From Pandoraea bronchicola (lineage in GTDB: Bacteria > Pseudomonadota > Gammaproteobacteria > Burkholderiales > Burkholderiaceae), in NCBI RefSeq assembly GCF_902459805.1, contig NZ_CABPST010000002.1, forward strand, positions 434,001-498,000: a stretch of DNA of 64,000 bases, written 5' to 3'. Position 1 is the stretch's first letter, and the number at the start of each line of letters is the position of its first letter. Below the pieces are notes generated by a model. That model did no database searches. It was not told where the DNA came from and worked only from the letters and a program-made list of their open reading frames with translations. Shown here one piece after another: positions 54,279-63,699 of this stretch. A program made the translations under genes and the position numbers.

Positions 54279-56186
54279 TTATTGGAACGTTGCGCAATCC
54301 TGCGCAAGGCGTTCGATGAGCGTGTCAATGGGCATCACGCCCAGATCCACGCCGCCACGGGCACGCACGGCTACCGTATTCGCCTCCTGCTCCTTGTCCC
54401 CCACTACAACGAGATAGGGAACCTTCTGCAAGGAGTGCTCGCGTATTTTATAGCTAATTTTCTCGTTGCGCAAATCGCTACGAGCCCTAAGCCCTTGTTC
54501 TTTCAACTTTTTCGTCACTTCTTGAGCGTAATCGGCCGTTTTTTCGGACACATTCATCACAATCACCTGCTCCGGCGCGAGCCAGACCGGCATTGCACCA
54601 GCATGGTGCTCGATCAGAATACCGATGAAACGCTCGAGCGAACCCAGGATTGCGCGGTGAAGCATGACCGGGCGCTTGCGGCTGTTATCTTCGGCCACAT
54701 ACTCGGCGTCCAGACGCTCAGGCATCGAGAAGTCGACCTGCATCGTGCCGCACTGCCACTGTCGGCCGAGCGCGTCCTTCAGCGTGTATTCGATCTTCGG
54801 ACCGTAGAACGCCCCGTCGCCCTCGGCGATCACGAATTCGCAGTTCGAACGGCGCAGCGATTCCATCAGTGCAAATTCGGCCTTGTCCCAATTCTCGTCG
54901 GACCCGACTCGATGCTCAGGACGCGTTGCGACCTTATAAATCATGTCCGTGAAGCCGAAATCCTTGTACACAGCGTGCAGCAGCGCCGTGTAGTTCACGC
55001 ACTCGTCGAGAATCTGGTCTTCCGTACAGAAAATGTGACCGTCGTCCTGCGTAAAGCCGCGCACGCGCATCAGGCCATGCAAACCGCCCGACGGCTCGTT
55101 GCGGTGACATTGACCGAACTCGCCGTAGCGAAGCGGCAGATCGCGGTAGCTATGCAGCGCCGAGTTGAAAATCAGGACATGTCCGGGACAGTTCATCGGC
55201 TTGAGCGCGTAGGCGCGGTTCTCCGATTCCGTCGTGAACATGTTGTCCTTGTAGTTCTGCCAGTGCCCCGACTTCTCCCAGAGCGAGCGGTCGAGGATCT
55301 GCGGCCCCTTCACTTCCTGATAGCCGTTGTTGCGATAGACGCGGCGCATGTACTGCTCGACCTGCTGCCAGAGCGTCCAGCCCTTCGGGTGCCAGAAGAT
55401 GAGGCCCGGCGCCTCTTCCTGCATATGGAAGAAGTCCAGTGCGCGGCCGAGCTTGCGGTGATCGCGCTTTTCCGCCTCTTCGAGCATGTGCAGATACGCG
55501 TCCTGATCTTCCTTCTTCGTCCAGGCCGTGCCGTAGATTCGCTGAAGCTGCTCGTTCTTGGCATCTCCGCGCCAATAGGCACCAGCAACCTTCATCAGCT
55601 TGAAGACCTTGAGCTTGCCCGTCGACGGCACGTGCGGACCACGGCAAAGGTCGACGAACTTGCCTTCGCGATAGAGACCGATCTCGTCCGTTGCCGGAAT
55701 CGATTCGATGATCTCGGCCTTGTACTTTTCGCCCATCGACATGAACAAACGCACGGCGTCGTCACGCGAAAGCACTTCACGCGTCACCGGCTCGTCCTTC
55801 TTGGCCAGTTCGTGCATCTTCTTCTCGATGGCGTCGAGATCTTCCGGCGTGAAAGCACGGTGGAAGGCGAAGTCGTAGTAAAAACCGTTATCGATCACCG
55901 GGCCGATCGTGACCTGCGCCTCGGGGAACAGCTCCTTGACGGCGTACGCCAGCAAGTGAGCCGTCGAGTGGCGGATGATGTCCAGGCCATCGGCGTCCTT
56001 GTCCGTCACGATGGCCAGACTCACGTCGCGATCGATCAGATAAGACGTATCGACGAGCTTGCCGTCAACGCGGCCCGCCAGGGCAGCCTTGGCCAGACCC
56101 GTGCCGATCGAACCAGCGACTTGCGCCACCGTCAATGGGGCTTCGTACTGGCGTTGCGAACCGTCAGGCAAACGTACCGAAATCAT
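54279..56186 (-). CDS. thrS: threonine--tRNA ligase
   Basis: A 635-residue class II synthetase. N-terminal TGS domain (1-60), editing domain with the metal-type motif [16 protein letters not shown] (about 74-90), catalytic core with motif 2 ([29 protein letters not shown], read in parts) and motif 3 ([18 protein letters not shown]), and the C-terminal anticodon-binding domain. GGGAG precedes the ATG at 56186. A terminator hairpin and an upstream 15-codon open frame suggest control by attenuation. Confidence 0.97.
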   Translation of the reverse strand: MISVRLPDGSQRQYEAPLTVAQVAGSIGTGLAKAALAGRVDGKLVDTSYLIDRDVSLAIVTDKDADGLDIIRHSTAHLLAYAVKELFPEAQVTIGPVIDNGFYYDFAFHRAFTPEDLDAIEKKMHELAKKDEPVTREVLSRDDAVRLFMSMGEKYKAEIIESIPATDEIGLYREGKFVDLCRGPHVPSTGKLKVFKLMKVAGAYWRGDAKNEQLQRIYGTAWTKKEDQDAYLHMLEEAEKRDHRKLGRALDFFHMQEEAPGLIFWHPKGWTLWQQVEQYMRRVYRNNGYQEVKGPQILDRSLWEKSGHWQNYKDNMFTTESENRAYALKPMNCPGHVLIFNSALHSYRDLPLRYGEFGQCHRNEPSGGLHGLMRVRGFTQDDGHIFCTEDQILDECVNYTALLHAVYKDFGFTDMIYKVATRPEHRVGSDENWDKAEFALMESLRRSNCEFVIAEGDGAFYGPKIEYTLKDALGRQWQCGTMQVDFSMPERLDAEYVAEDNSRKRPVMLHRAILGSLERFIGILIEHHAGAMPVWLAPEQVIVMNVSEKTADYAQEVTKKLKEQGLRARSDLRNEKISYKIREHSLQKVPYLVVVGDKEQEANTVAVRARGGVDLGVMPIDTLIERLAQDCATFQ

Positions 56187-56244
56187 GTCGCACTCCCATG
56201 CGCAAAAACGTCACGCGCGGCCAACGCCACGCGGCAAAACCACG

Positions 56245-56276
56245 AAAAAAAACGGCCTCGACTGTCGTCGAGGCCG
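56245..56276 (-). terminator. terminator hairpin of the putative thrS attenuator
   Basis: Perfect ten-base stem CGGCCTCGAC / GTCGAGGCCG with a four-base loop, then eight T on the minus strand. Only 58 bases separate the U-tract from the thrS ATG. The 5' arm is complementary over seven bases to the segment following the leader stop codon (56310-56316), so two exclusive folds exist. Confidence 0.85.
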
Positions 56277-56316
56277 TCTCTTCATTCCTTACACCCAGAC
56301 GAAAAACACCCTCGAC

Positions 56317-56364
56317 TTAACGTCGCACCTTCACCACTGTGAAAGTTCGGGCGATCATGAACAT
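56317..56364 (-). CDS. putative thrS leader peptide
   Basis: A 15-codon frame, MFMIARTFTVVKVRR, ending in TAA. Two Thr codons (ACT codon 7, ACA codon 9) are followed by six further codons. The stop codon abuts GTCGAGG (56316-56310), which can pair with the 5' arm of the terminator at 56276-56267. A ribosome at the stop would cover this segment and let the terminator form; one stalled at the Thr codons would leave it free to antiterminate. No strong ribosome site is seen (GGAAAAAAC upstream), so translation is unproven. Confidence 0.45.
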   Translation of the reverse strand: MFMIARTFTVVKVRR

Positions 56365-56425
56365 GAGTGTTTTTTCCAGCGCCTGTGTCTGCGGGGTTTC
56401 GCGGACTGTAATGCATCTAATTCGT

Positions 56426-56502
56426 TGGTAGGCTCGATTGGACTCGAACCAACGACCCCCACCATGTCAAGGTGGTGCTCTAACCAGCTGAGCTACGAGC
56501 CT
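56426..56502 (-). tRNA. tRNA-Val, anticodon GAC
   Basis: A 77-base cloverleaf with encoded CCA. Acceptor AGGCTCG pairs with CGAGCCT; anticodon stem CCACC/GGTGG encloses TTGACAT, giving GAC. Located between relA and thrS on the same strand, the common Burkholderiales arrangement. Confidence 0.97.
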
Positions 56503-56688
56503 ACTGCAAGAGAACGAGATTCTAGCAAGGTTTCGACAGGTCGCCAAGCGATTATTGTGCCTGCCGGCGAAAAACCGCATCAGACAGGGTTTTTGTGCGG
56601 ATTCCATCGCGCAATCAATTGCTCCTCCGCCCCCGTATTCGGTGAGCCGGCTCAACCTCGGCCAGCCGCCGATCCTGCTAAAGACCGC

Positions 56689-58986
56689 TTATCGCCGACG
56701 CGACGACACCACGCCCGCCACCCCGGAGAGTTGCGCGAGCGCTCGCTGCAACTGCCCGCCATCGCGCACCTCCACGGTGAACTGCATGAACGCCTGCGCC
56801 CCTCGCGACTGCGTACTGACACCGGTGACGTTGAGCTTCTCCCGAGAGAACACCTCGGAGATGTCGCGCAAAAGCCCCTGACGGTCCGTCGCCTCGATCT
56901 GGATGTTCACCGGATACGCTGCCACGCCACGCCCTTCGAGCACGTCGGCCGACCAGGCGGTCTGAATCACCCGCTCCGGCGAACGCGCCTTCATAGACTG
57001 AAAACTCGCGCAATCCTGGCGATGGATCGACACGCCCTTGCCTCGCGTGACGAACCCCACGATCGGGTCTGGTGGCGCCGGCCGGCAGCACTTCGCCAAC
57101 TGCGTGAGCAACGCACCGACGCCAACCACCAGCACCCCGCTCTTGGCACCTTGAGCGACACTCGTGTCGAGACTCTTCTTCGCGACAAGCGTGTCCTCAT
57201 CACGAGGCTCAGGCCCTGGCAAATTGCCGGACAGCGCCTGCTCGACGTGCCGCAAGCTGAATTCATCCTTGGCGATGGACGCGTAGAGATCGTCAGGCGT
57301 GCGGAACCCCAGCCGAGCGGCCAGCTCCTCCAGATTGACCGACGTCTTGCCTTCGCGCTGCAACGTCTTGTCGATGAGCGTTCGGCCGTGGGCAATCGTC
57401 TCCTCAAGGTCGATCGCATTGAACCACTGGCGCACCTTCTGGCGCGCCCGATGACTCTGCAAATACCCCAATTGCGAATTGAGCCAGTCGCGTGACGGAC
57501 CACCCTGCTTGACCGTCACGATTTCGACCGTCTGCCCGTTCTGCAGCGGCGTATTGAGCGGCACCATCGCACCGTCGACGCGCGCGCCACGGCAACGGTG
57601 CCCCAGCTCCGAGTGCAGGTGATAGGCGAAATCGACCGGCGTAGAACCTTGCGGCAACGAGATCACACGCGCCTGCGGCGTCAGCACGTAGATGTGATCG
57701 TCGATCGTCGCGCGCTTGAGTTGCTCCCACGGCTGCACGGCGCCTTCCGCGCCCACCGTGTCGGCGACATCGTCCTTCCACGCCAGCAACTGACGCAGCC
57801 ACGCGATCTTTTCGTCGTAAGCCTCGTTCGCTGAAAACGCACCGCCGTAACCACGCTGTCCGGCTTCCTTGTAACGCCAGTGCGCGGCAATGCCGTACTC
57901 GGCGAAGTGGTGCATTTCGTGCGTACGGATCTGCACTTCGAATGCGCGCCCGTCGTCGCCGATCACCACGGTATGCAGCGACTTGTAACCATTGGGTTTC
58001 GGACGCGAAATGTAGTCGTCGAACTCCCTCGGAATCGGCTGCCACAGGTTATGGACGATGCCCAGCACCGTGTAGCAATCCTTGATGTCCTCGACGATCA
58101 CGCGAAACGCTCTTACGTCGTATAGCTCGGCGAAATCGACGGCTTTGCCGCGCATCTTCTTCCAGATGCTGTAGATATGCTTCGGCCGGCCGGAGACTTC
58201 GGCCTTCACCCCTGCGCGCGCCAATTCGTCCTGAAGACGCTGAATCGCTCCTTCAATGAACGTCTGACGCTCAACTCGCTTCTCTTCGAGCAGCTTGGCG
58301 ATTTGCTTGTACGTGACTGGCTCAAGGAAGCGGAACGCGAGATCTTCGAGTTCCCACTTCAGTTGCCAGATGCCAAGACGGTTCGCGAGCGGCGCATAGA
58401 TCTCGAGCACCTCATGCGGCATATCCTCGGGCGGCGCCTTCTTCTGCGCCGCATACCAGCGCAGCGACTGCAAACGCGACGCCAGCCGGATCATCACGAC
58501 ACGGATGTCCTGCGCGAACGCAAGCAGCATCTTGCGCAACCCTTCGACCTGCGACTTACGCTCGGCGGAGGCGTCGCGATCACGCCCGTCGGAAGGCATG
58601 GCCTGCGCAGCGCGTGAGCCCGCGCCCGATAGCCGCTGCAGCTTGCGCACGTCGATGACGAGCGCAGCCACTTCCGCACCGAAGGTCTGGGTCAGCGTGG
58701 CTTGCGCATCCGGCAAAAACTCGGCTGCCGAGAAAAGCGCCGCCGCCTGATGTGTCGCCTCGTCCACGCGCAGGGTGTCGAGAATGGCGAGCATGCCGCG
58801 CGCATGCGCCATGATCGGCTCGCCTGACGAGAGCACATGCGCTGCACACAGCTTCTCGGCAAACGCGAGCGCATCGTCAAGTGTGGCAGGCAAATTCGCC
58901 TCGCCCCCACCCGCTGCCGAGTTAGTAGCACCGGGCGTCGTTGTCGAATGAGTGCCTGCGGATGTCGGTGCTTGATGTTGGTTCAT
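56689..58986 (-). CDS. relA: (p)ppGpp synthetase RelA
   Basis: A 765-residue ribosome-associated enzyme making (p)ppGpp when uncharged tRNA accumulates. The N-terminal hydrolase-like domain lacks the HD pair (the region reads ALFSAAEFL where SpoT has HD), so it should not degrade ppGpp. The synthetase domain is intact: RPKHIYSIWKKMRGK, YDVRAFRVIVEDIKDCYTVLG, RPKPNGYKSLHT and FEVQIRTHEMH. TGS domain at about 415-480 (ISLPQGSTPVDFAYHLHSELG) and a C-terminal ACT domain (IEATDRQGLLRDISEVFSREKLN). ATG at 58986; one at 59010 is possible. Confidence 0.95.
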   Translation of the reverse strand: MNQHQAPTSAGTHSTTTPGATNSAAGGGEANLPATLDDALAFAEKLCAAHVLSSGEPIMAHARGMLAILDTLRVDEATHQAAALFSAAEFLPDAQATLTQTFGAEVAALVIDVRKLQRLSGAGSRAAQAMPSDGRDRDASAERKSQVEGLRKMLLAFAQDIRVVMIRLASRLQSLRWYAAQKKAPPEDMPHEVLEIYAPLANRLGIWQLKWELEDLAFRFLEPVTYKQIAKLLEEKRVERQTFIEGAIQRLQDELARAGVKAEVSGRPKHIYSIWKKMRGKAVDFAELYDVRAFRVIVEDIKDCYTVLGIVHNLWQPIPREFDDYISRPKPNGYKSLHTVVIGDDGRAFEVQIRTHEMHHFAEYGIAAHWRYKEAGQRGYGGAFSANEAYDEKIAWLRQLLAWKDDVADTVGAEGAVQPWEQLKRATIDDHIYVLTPQARVISLPQGSTPVDFAYHLHSELGHRCRGARVDGAMVPLNTPLQNGQTVEIVTVKQGGPSRDWLNSQLGYLQSHRARQKVRQWFNAIDLEETIAHGRTLIDKTLQREGKTSVNLEELAARLGFRTPDDLYASIAKDEFSLRHVEQALSGNLPGPEPRDEDTLVAKKSLDTSVAQGAKSGVLVVGVGALLTQLAKCCRPAPPDPIVGFVTRGKGVSIHRQDCASFQSMKARSPERVIQTAWSADVLEGRGVAAYPVNIQIEATDRQGLLRDISEVFSREKLNVTGVSTQSRGAQAFMQFTVEVRDGGQLQRALAQLSGVAGVVSSRRR

Positions 58987-59033
58987 GTCGGAACACGGGG
59001 TGACGAGCACCCCTGATGATGCGGGTCGGGCAC

Positions 59034-59390
59034 TCAGCTTTCGCGCTGTGCCGCCACAACCACGATTTCAACGAGCATGGCAGGGTCCGCAAGCAACGCC
59101 TGCACCGTGGCACGCGGGGGCGCATTGCCAGCGGGCACCCACTCATCCCACACCTGGTTCATTTCCCCAAAATACTTCATGTCCGAAATGAATATCTGAC
59201 AGGAGAGAATCAGCGATTTGTCGCTGTTGGCTTCAGCCAGCAAACGGTCGATATGTGCAAGCACCTGACGCGTTTGCCCCGCCATGTCCTGCGAGCGGTC
59301 ATCAGGTGTCTGGCCGGCCAGGTAAACGGTGCCGTTGTGCACGGCCATGTCCGACCAGCGCTTTTCGACGTAGAAACGTTGTACTGCCAT
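59034..59390 (-). CDS. RidA family protein
   Basis: A 118-residue YjgF/YER057c/UK114 protein. RidA members hydrolyse reactive enamine/imine intermediates; this one is of a subgroup with an atypical opening (MAVQRFYVEKRWSDMAVHNG). The core VYLAGQTPDD ... QTRQVLAHIDRLLAEANSDKSLIL and the C-terminal PPRATVQALLADPAMLVEIVVVA are typical; the Arg in PPRATV is the conserved carboxylate-binding residue. It lies 47 bases before relA on the same strand and 58 after the hydrolase gene. Confidence 0.92.
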   Translation of the reverse strand: MAVQRFYVEKRWSDMAVHNGTVYLAGQTPDDRSQDMAGQTRQVLAHIDRLLAEANSDKSLILSCQIFISDMKYFGEMNQVWDEWVPAGNAPPRATVQALLADPAMLVEIVVVAAQRES

Positions 59391-59448
59391 GATGTAAGAC
59401 TCCTCGTGTTCTTCTAACTTCGGACCACCCCGCGCCACCAGATGGGCG

Positions 59449-60327
59449 TCAGTCGGCGTATCCGTCAAAAAATCGGCGTGCGATCTCGATCTGATCTGCA
59501 TGCACAAACGTCGGCGCATGTCCCACGCCGGCGATTTCCACGGCGCGCGCGTGTTGCGCGTGCGCCAGCATCTGTTCAAGCGTTGTGCGCGAAAGCAGAT
59601 CCGATTGCTCGCCGCGCACCACCAGCGTGCGTCCGGAAAACGCCGCGAGCGACGCCCAGAGCACAGCTTCGCCTGCCGCAATGGCCTCCGGCGCAACCGC
59701 CGAAAACGCAGCCCCAATGGACGGATCGTAGCGCAATACGTAGCCATCCCCCTCAGCCTTGAGCAGCGGCTCGCACAACGCCAGCCATTCCTCGCGCGTA
59801 TGCGGCCCGAACGCCGAAGAGATCGACCAGAGGTAATCCGCGCCCTCGTCCACCGACGAAAATCGCTTCGGAATGCCGACATACTGACCGATGCGGGCGA
59901 GCGCGGAGGCGTCGATATGCGGCCCCACATCGTTCAATAACAGGTTGCGAATCGGCGTATCCGGCAGGCCTGCGAGCCCCATGCCGATCAAACCGCCCAT
60001 TGACGTGCCGAACCAATCTACCGAAGACACACCGAGCCGTGCGATCAACGTCACCATGTCAGCGACGTACTGCGGCACAACGTACCCCGCGGGATTCACC
60101 AGCCAAGACGACTGCCCGCGCCCGACCACGTCGGGACATACGACACGGTAGTCGTTCGCGAAGGCCTTTGCCAGCCCATCAAAATCACGCCCGCATCGCG
60201 TGAGCCCATGGACGCACACCAGCACGCGCGGATTCTCGGGGTCACCCCACTCCACGTACGCCATGCGATGCAAACCAGACGGACTCAGACACTGAACGTT
60301 CGACAAACGCGGCACGTGGCTCGACAT
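59449..60327 (-). CDS. alpha/beta hydrolase
   Basis: A 292-residue cytoplasmic hydrolase. Catalytic triad candidates are Ser109 in GTSMGG, Asp243 in GEQSDLLS and His270 in GVGHAP; the oxyanion-side HGLT motif is at about 40-43. The cap region is helical. Start at 60327 chosen because the longer open frame runs into the divergent gene. The substrate is unknown; being divergent from 3-hydroxybutyrate dehydrogenase a link to PHB or ester metabolism is possible only. Confidence 0.9.
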   Translation of the reverse strand: MSSHVPRLSNVQCLSPSGLHRMAYVEWGDPENPRVLVCVHGLTRCGRDFDGLAKAFANDYRVVCPDVVGRGQSSWLVNPAGYVVPQYVADMVTLIARLGVSSVDWFGTSMGGLIGMGLAGLPDTPIRNLLLNDVGPHIDASALARIGQYVGIPKRFSSVDEGADYLWSISSAFGPHTREEWLALCEPLLKAEGDGYVLRYDPSIGAAFSAVAPEAIAAGEAVLWASLAAFSGRTLVVRGEQSDLLSRTTLEQMLAHAQHARAVEIAGVGHAPTFVHADQIEIARRFFDGYAD

Positions 60328-60489
60328 GGCAGACTCATCGGATCGGTTTCCAGATCCGAATTCTACCGCGCTTGCCTGGAACCGTAAGCTAGAATGAGGC
60401 GACTCATGAGCCGCATCGAACCGCAGTTCGCGGCTGCGCCCATCGACATCTGGCAACTCCTCCCCCTCCACCCGCACGGAGACGAAGCA

Positions 60490-61281
60490 ATGCTGAAAGG
60501 AAAGATCGCCCTCGTAACCGGCTCGACCAGTGGCATCGGTCTGGGCATGGCACAGGCACTCGCGGCACAAGGCGCCAACCTCATTACGAACGGTTTCGGC
60601 GACGCCGATGCAGCGCGCAAAGCCATTGCCAGCGCTGCGGCGAAGGCGGGCCACAGCGGCACGCAGATCGGGTATCACGGCGCTGACATGAGCCGGGCCA
60701 GCGAGATCGAGGCGATGATGCAATATGCCGAATCGGCGTTCGGCGGCGTCGACATTCTGGTCAACAACGCGGGCATTCAACACGTTGCCGAGATTCAGGA
60801 TTTTCCGACGGACAAATGGGACGCAATCATCGCGATCAATCTGACGTCGGCATTTCACACCACGCGACTTGCTCTTCCTGGCATGCGTCAGCGCAACTGG
60901 GGTCGGATCATCAACATCGCCTCGGTGCACGGACTCGTGGGTTCGGCAGGCAAATCGGCATACGTCGCGGCCAAGCACGGCATCGTCGGCCTAACGAAAG
61001 TTACCGCGCTGGAAAACGCGCAGTCTGGCGTGACGGCCAATGCCATTTGCCCAGGCTTCGTGCTCACCCCACTCGTACAGAAGCAAATTGACGACCGCGC
61101 GGCACGCGAGCATCTCTCCGGCGACGAAGCCAAGCGCTCGCTATTGGGCGAAAAACAACCTTCGGGCGATTTCGTGACGCCCGAACAGCTTGGCGCGCTG
61201 GCTGTCTTTCTGTGCAGCGATGCCGGCTCGCAGGTGCGCGGCGTGGCATGGAACATGGATGGCGGCTGGGTCGCACAGTAA
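60490..61281 (+). CDS. bdhA: 3-hydroxybutyrate dehydrogenase
   Basis: A 263-residue short-chain dehydrogenase that interconverts D-3-hydroxybutyrate and acetoacetate with NAD. Cofactor motif GSTSGIG (11-17), NNAG at 92-95, and the catalytic Ser145, Tyr158, Lys162 set. The pattern GFGDADAARKAI after the first beta strands and GIQHVAEIQDFP fit the 3-HB dehydrogenase group. GGAG lies nine bases before ATG 60490. It converges on scoB-scoA, whose products take the acetoacetate further. Confidence 0.92.
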   Translation: MLKGKIALVTGSTSGIGLGMAQALAAQGANLITNGFGDADAARKAIASAAAKAGHSGTQIGYHGADMSRASEIEAMMQYAESAFGGVDILVNNAGIQHVAEIQDFPTDKWDAIIAINLTSAFHTTRLALPGMRQRNWGRIINIASVHGLVGSAGKSAYVAAKHGIVGLTKVTALENAQSGVTANAICPGFVLTPLVQKQIDDRAAREHLSGDEAKRSLLGEKQPSGDFVTPEQLGALAVFLCSDAGSQVRGVAWNMDGGWVAQ

Positions 61282-61355
61282 GCGCGGCAAACGCCTGCGA
61301 CTTGCGGCGAAAGGCCCAGGCGCAGGCCCTGCGCAATGCACGCGAGCGTCACCCA

Positions 61356-61391
61356 AAAACAAAACGGGCGGGGAAACTCCCCGCCCGTTTT
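61356..61391. terminator. bidirectional terminator between bdhA and scoB
   Basis: Stem ACGGGCGGGG / CCCCGCCCGT with five-base loop, A-rich on the left and four T on the right; it can end both convergent transcripts. Confidence 0.88.
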
Positions 61392-61501
61392 GCCTTCCAC
61401 CGATCACCGGGTTCAACGGCCACGGCAACCCTCAGCAAGGCTGTGTGTCAGCGGTCCCCGCCCGAATGAGGCGAGAACGCGACCGGCACATCGCCGAAGC
61501 C

Positions 61502-62140
61502 TCAGACAGCGCTCGTATCGAGCGGCGCCCCGGTCTTCTGCGAAATTTCTTCCTTCGTCACGCCCGACGCCAGCTCGACAACTTTCAGCCCATCCGGCGT
61601 CACGTCGATCACCCCGAGGTCGGTGATGATGCGATTCACCACCCCAACGCCGGTAAGCGGCAGATCGCATGCCTTGAGGATCTTGTGGGCGTCGCCCTTG
61701 GCCACGTGCTCCATGAGCACGACCACGCGACCGACACCGGCGACGAGATCCATCGCGCCGCCCATGCCCTTGATCATCTTGCCCGGAATCATCCAGTTCG
61801 CGAGATCGCCCTTCTCACTGACCTGCATTGCGCCGAGGATCGCCAGATTGATGTGGCCGCCGCGGATCATCGCGAACGAGTCCGCCGACGAGAAAATCGA
61901 CGAGCCCGGCAGCGTCGTGACCGTCTGCTTTCCGGCGTTGATCATGTCGGCGTCGACTTCCTCTTCCGTCGGGAACGGGCCGATACCAAGCAGGCCGTTC
62001 TCCGATTGCAGCCAGACTTCCATGCCTTCGGGCACATGGTTAGCCACCAGCGTGGGCAAACCGATACCGAGGTTCACGTAAAAGCCGTCTTGCAGCTCGC
62101 GCGCCGCGCGCGCAGCCATTTCATCACGATTCCATGCCAT
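61502..62140 (-). CDS. scoB: 3-oxoacid CoA-transferase subunit B
   Basis: A 212-residue subunit of succinyl-CoA:3-ketoacid CoA-transferase, which activates acetoacetate with CoA from succinyl-CoA. The catalytic Glu47 lies in [26 protein letters not shown] and [18 protein letters not shown] are diagnostic. It follows scoA by 23 bases. Together with bdhA it forms the route 3-hydroxybutyrate, acetoacetate, acetoacetyl-CoA. Confidence 0.95.
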   Translation of the reverse strand: MAWNRDEMAARAARELQDGFYVNLGIGLPTLVANHVPEGMEVWLQSENGLLGIGPFPTEEEVDADMINAGKQTVTTLPGSSIFSSADSFAMIRGGHINLAILGAMQVSEKGDLANWMIPGKMIKGMGGAMDLVAGVGRVVVLMEHVAKGDAHKILKACDLPLTGVGVVNRIITDLGVIDVTPDGLKVVELASGVTKEEISQKTGAPLDTSAV

Positions 62141-62163
62141 GGTTATCTCCTTGATCTCGGCGC

Positions 62164-62862
62164 TTACTTGGCACGTACCGTGCGCTGTTCGATGCGTTTT
62201 TCCGGATGTGCGTTCAGCACGATGCGCTGAACGAAGATACCGGGCAGATGCACGTCGTCCGGGTCGATCGAACCGGTGTCGACCAGCTCTTCGACTTCGA
62301 CAATCGTGATCTTGCCGGCCATGGCGGCCATCGGGTTGAAGTTACGGGCGGTGCGATTGAACACGAGGTTGCCGGCACGATCGGCCTTGGCAGCCTTTAC
62401 GAGCGCGACATCGGCGCGCAGCGAGCGCTCCATGACGTACGTCTCGCCGTCGAATTCGCGCGTTTCCTTGCCCTCGGCAACCACCGTACCCACGCCCGTC
62501 TTCGTGAAGAACGCCGGAATACCCGCACCGCCTGCGCGCAGCTTTTCCGCCAGCGTGCCCTGCGGCGTGAATTCGAGTTCGAGTTCACCGGCCAGATACT
62601 GGCGCTCGAATTCCTTGTTCTCACCGACGTAAGAGGAGATCATTTTCTTGATCTGGCGCGTCTCGAGCAGCAGGCCCAAACCAAAGCCATCCACCCCGGC
62701 GTTGTTGCTGATGCAGGTGAGCCCCTTGACGCCCGAGTCACGCAGCGCAGCGATCAGGGCCTCAGGAATGCCACACAGGCCGAAGCCACCGACGGCGAGC
62801 GTTTGCCCGTCTGCGACGACACCGGCGAGCGCCTCCTTGGCGCTGGCGTATACCTTGTTCAT
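62164..62862 (-). CDS. scoA: 3-oxoacid CoA-transferase subunit A
   Basis: A 232-residue partner of ScoB. Opening [19 protein letters not shown], then [17 protein letters not shown] with the CoA-binding Gly-rich loop, and [19 protein letters not shown] with the usual length. Good AGGG before the start. It is the first gene of the two-gene operon, divergent from the PAS-LuxR regulator. Confidence 0.95.
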   Translation of the reverse strand: MNKVYASAKEALAGVVADGQTLAVGGFGLCGIPEALIAALRDSGVKGLTCISNNAGVDGFGLGLLLETRQIKKMISSYVGENKEFERQYLAGELELEFTPQGTLAEKLRAGGAGIPAFFTKTGVGTVVAEGKETREFDGETYVMERSLRADVALVKAAKADRAGNLVFNRTARNFNPMAAMAGKITIVEVEELVDTGSIDPDDVHLPGIFVQRIVLNAHPEKRIEQRTVRAK

Positions 62863-63093
62863 CGTTTGTCCCTTTCCCTCGGTTGAGAATTGAAATTATG
62901 TCGCGCTCTCGCGCGTTGCGAGGCTTGCGCCACCTCGAAAACCTTCACGGCAACGCACCTCATGCAATCATAGAGCTTACGGTGGCGTGCAAATGGGGCA
63001 CAATACGTGAAATTACATATCTTCCCGCGCACCGGGCCGCAGCCAGCGACGTGTTGCACCGACACGCGGACCGACCGGACCTGCACTTCCCCC

Positions 63094-63639
63094 ATGCCGA
63101 CGTTCGACTACCAGACAGCTTTTCACATCGCGCCAGTCGGCTTGGTCATTTCTCGCCAGCGCATCATCGAGGACTGCAATCGTCAACTCGGCAAGATCTT
63201 CGGCTACGAGTACGAAACCCTTATCGGTCAATCGTTCCAGGTGCTCTATCCATCACCTAAGGAGTTCGAGCGCATTGGCGAGCGCATTCCGCCGATCATG
63301 AGTGCGCAAGGCGTCTACGCCGATGAGCGCATCATGCGCCGCGCCAACGGTGAACTGTTCTGGTGCCACGTGACGGGCCGATCGCTCGACGTACAAGATC
63401 CGCACGCCGCCGGGCTCTGGACCTTCGAAGACATGTCCGCCACGCGCCGCGTCGCCGTGGCGCTGACGGCCCGGGAGCGCGAAATCGCGGCACAACTCGT
63501 GCAAGGCAAAACCAGCAAACAGATCGGCAAGATTCTCGACATCAGTCCGCGCACCGTCGACATCTACCGTGCGCGCCTCATGCAGAAGTACGGCGCAGGC
63601 ACGGCCACCGAACTCGTTCAACGCTTGCTCGGAAACTGA
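63094..63639 (+). CDS. PAS-LuxR type transcriptional regulator
   Basis: A 181-residue regulator with an N-terminal PAS domain (about 5-115; FHIAPVGLVISRQRIIEDCN) and a C-terminal LuxR/FixJ-type helix-turn-helix (about 120-178; LTAREREIAAQLVQGKTSKQIGKIL, then SPRTVDIYRARLMQKYG). It has no receiver domain. The ATG at 63094 opens the PAS domain. It is divergent from scoA-scoB across 231 bases and is a candidate regulator of ketone-body use, which is an inference from position only. Confidence 0.9.
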   Translation: MPTFDYQTAFHIAPVGLVISRQRIIEDCNRQLGKIFGYEYETLIGQSFQVLYPSPKEFERIGERIPPIMSAQGVYADERIMRRANGELFWCHVTGRSLDVQDPHAAGLWTFEDMSATRRVAVALTAREREIAAQLVQGKTSKQIGKILDISPRTVDIYRARLMQKYGAGTATELVQRLLGN

Positions 63640-63699
63640 CCTGAACGAGGGCGCGAGCGTTGCCGCACACCACGTCTCATCGCGCCCCAGTCAGTCATC

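Noticed and set aside
54138-56342. 734-residue open frame on the plus strand
   Set aside because: Antisense to thrS and the infC start; composition is Arg/His/Val-rich and no domain is visible.
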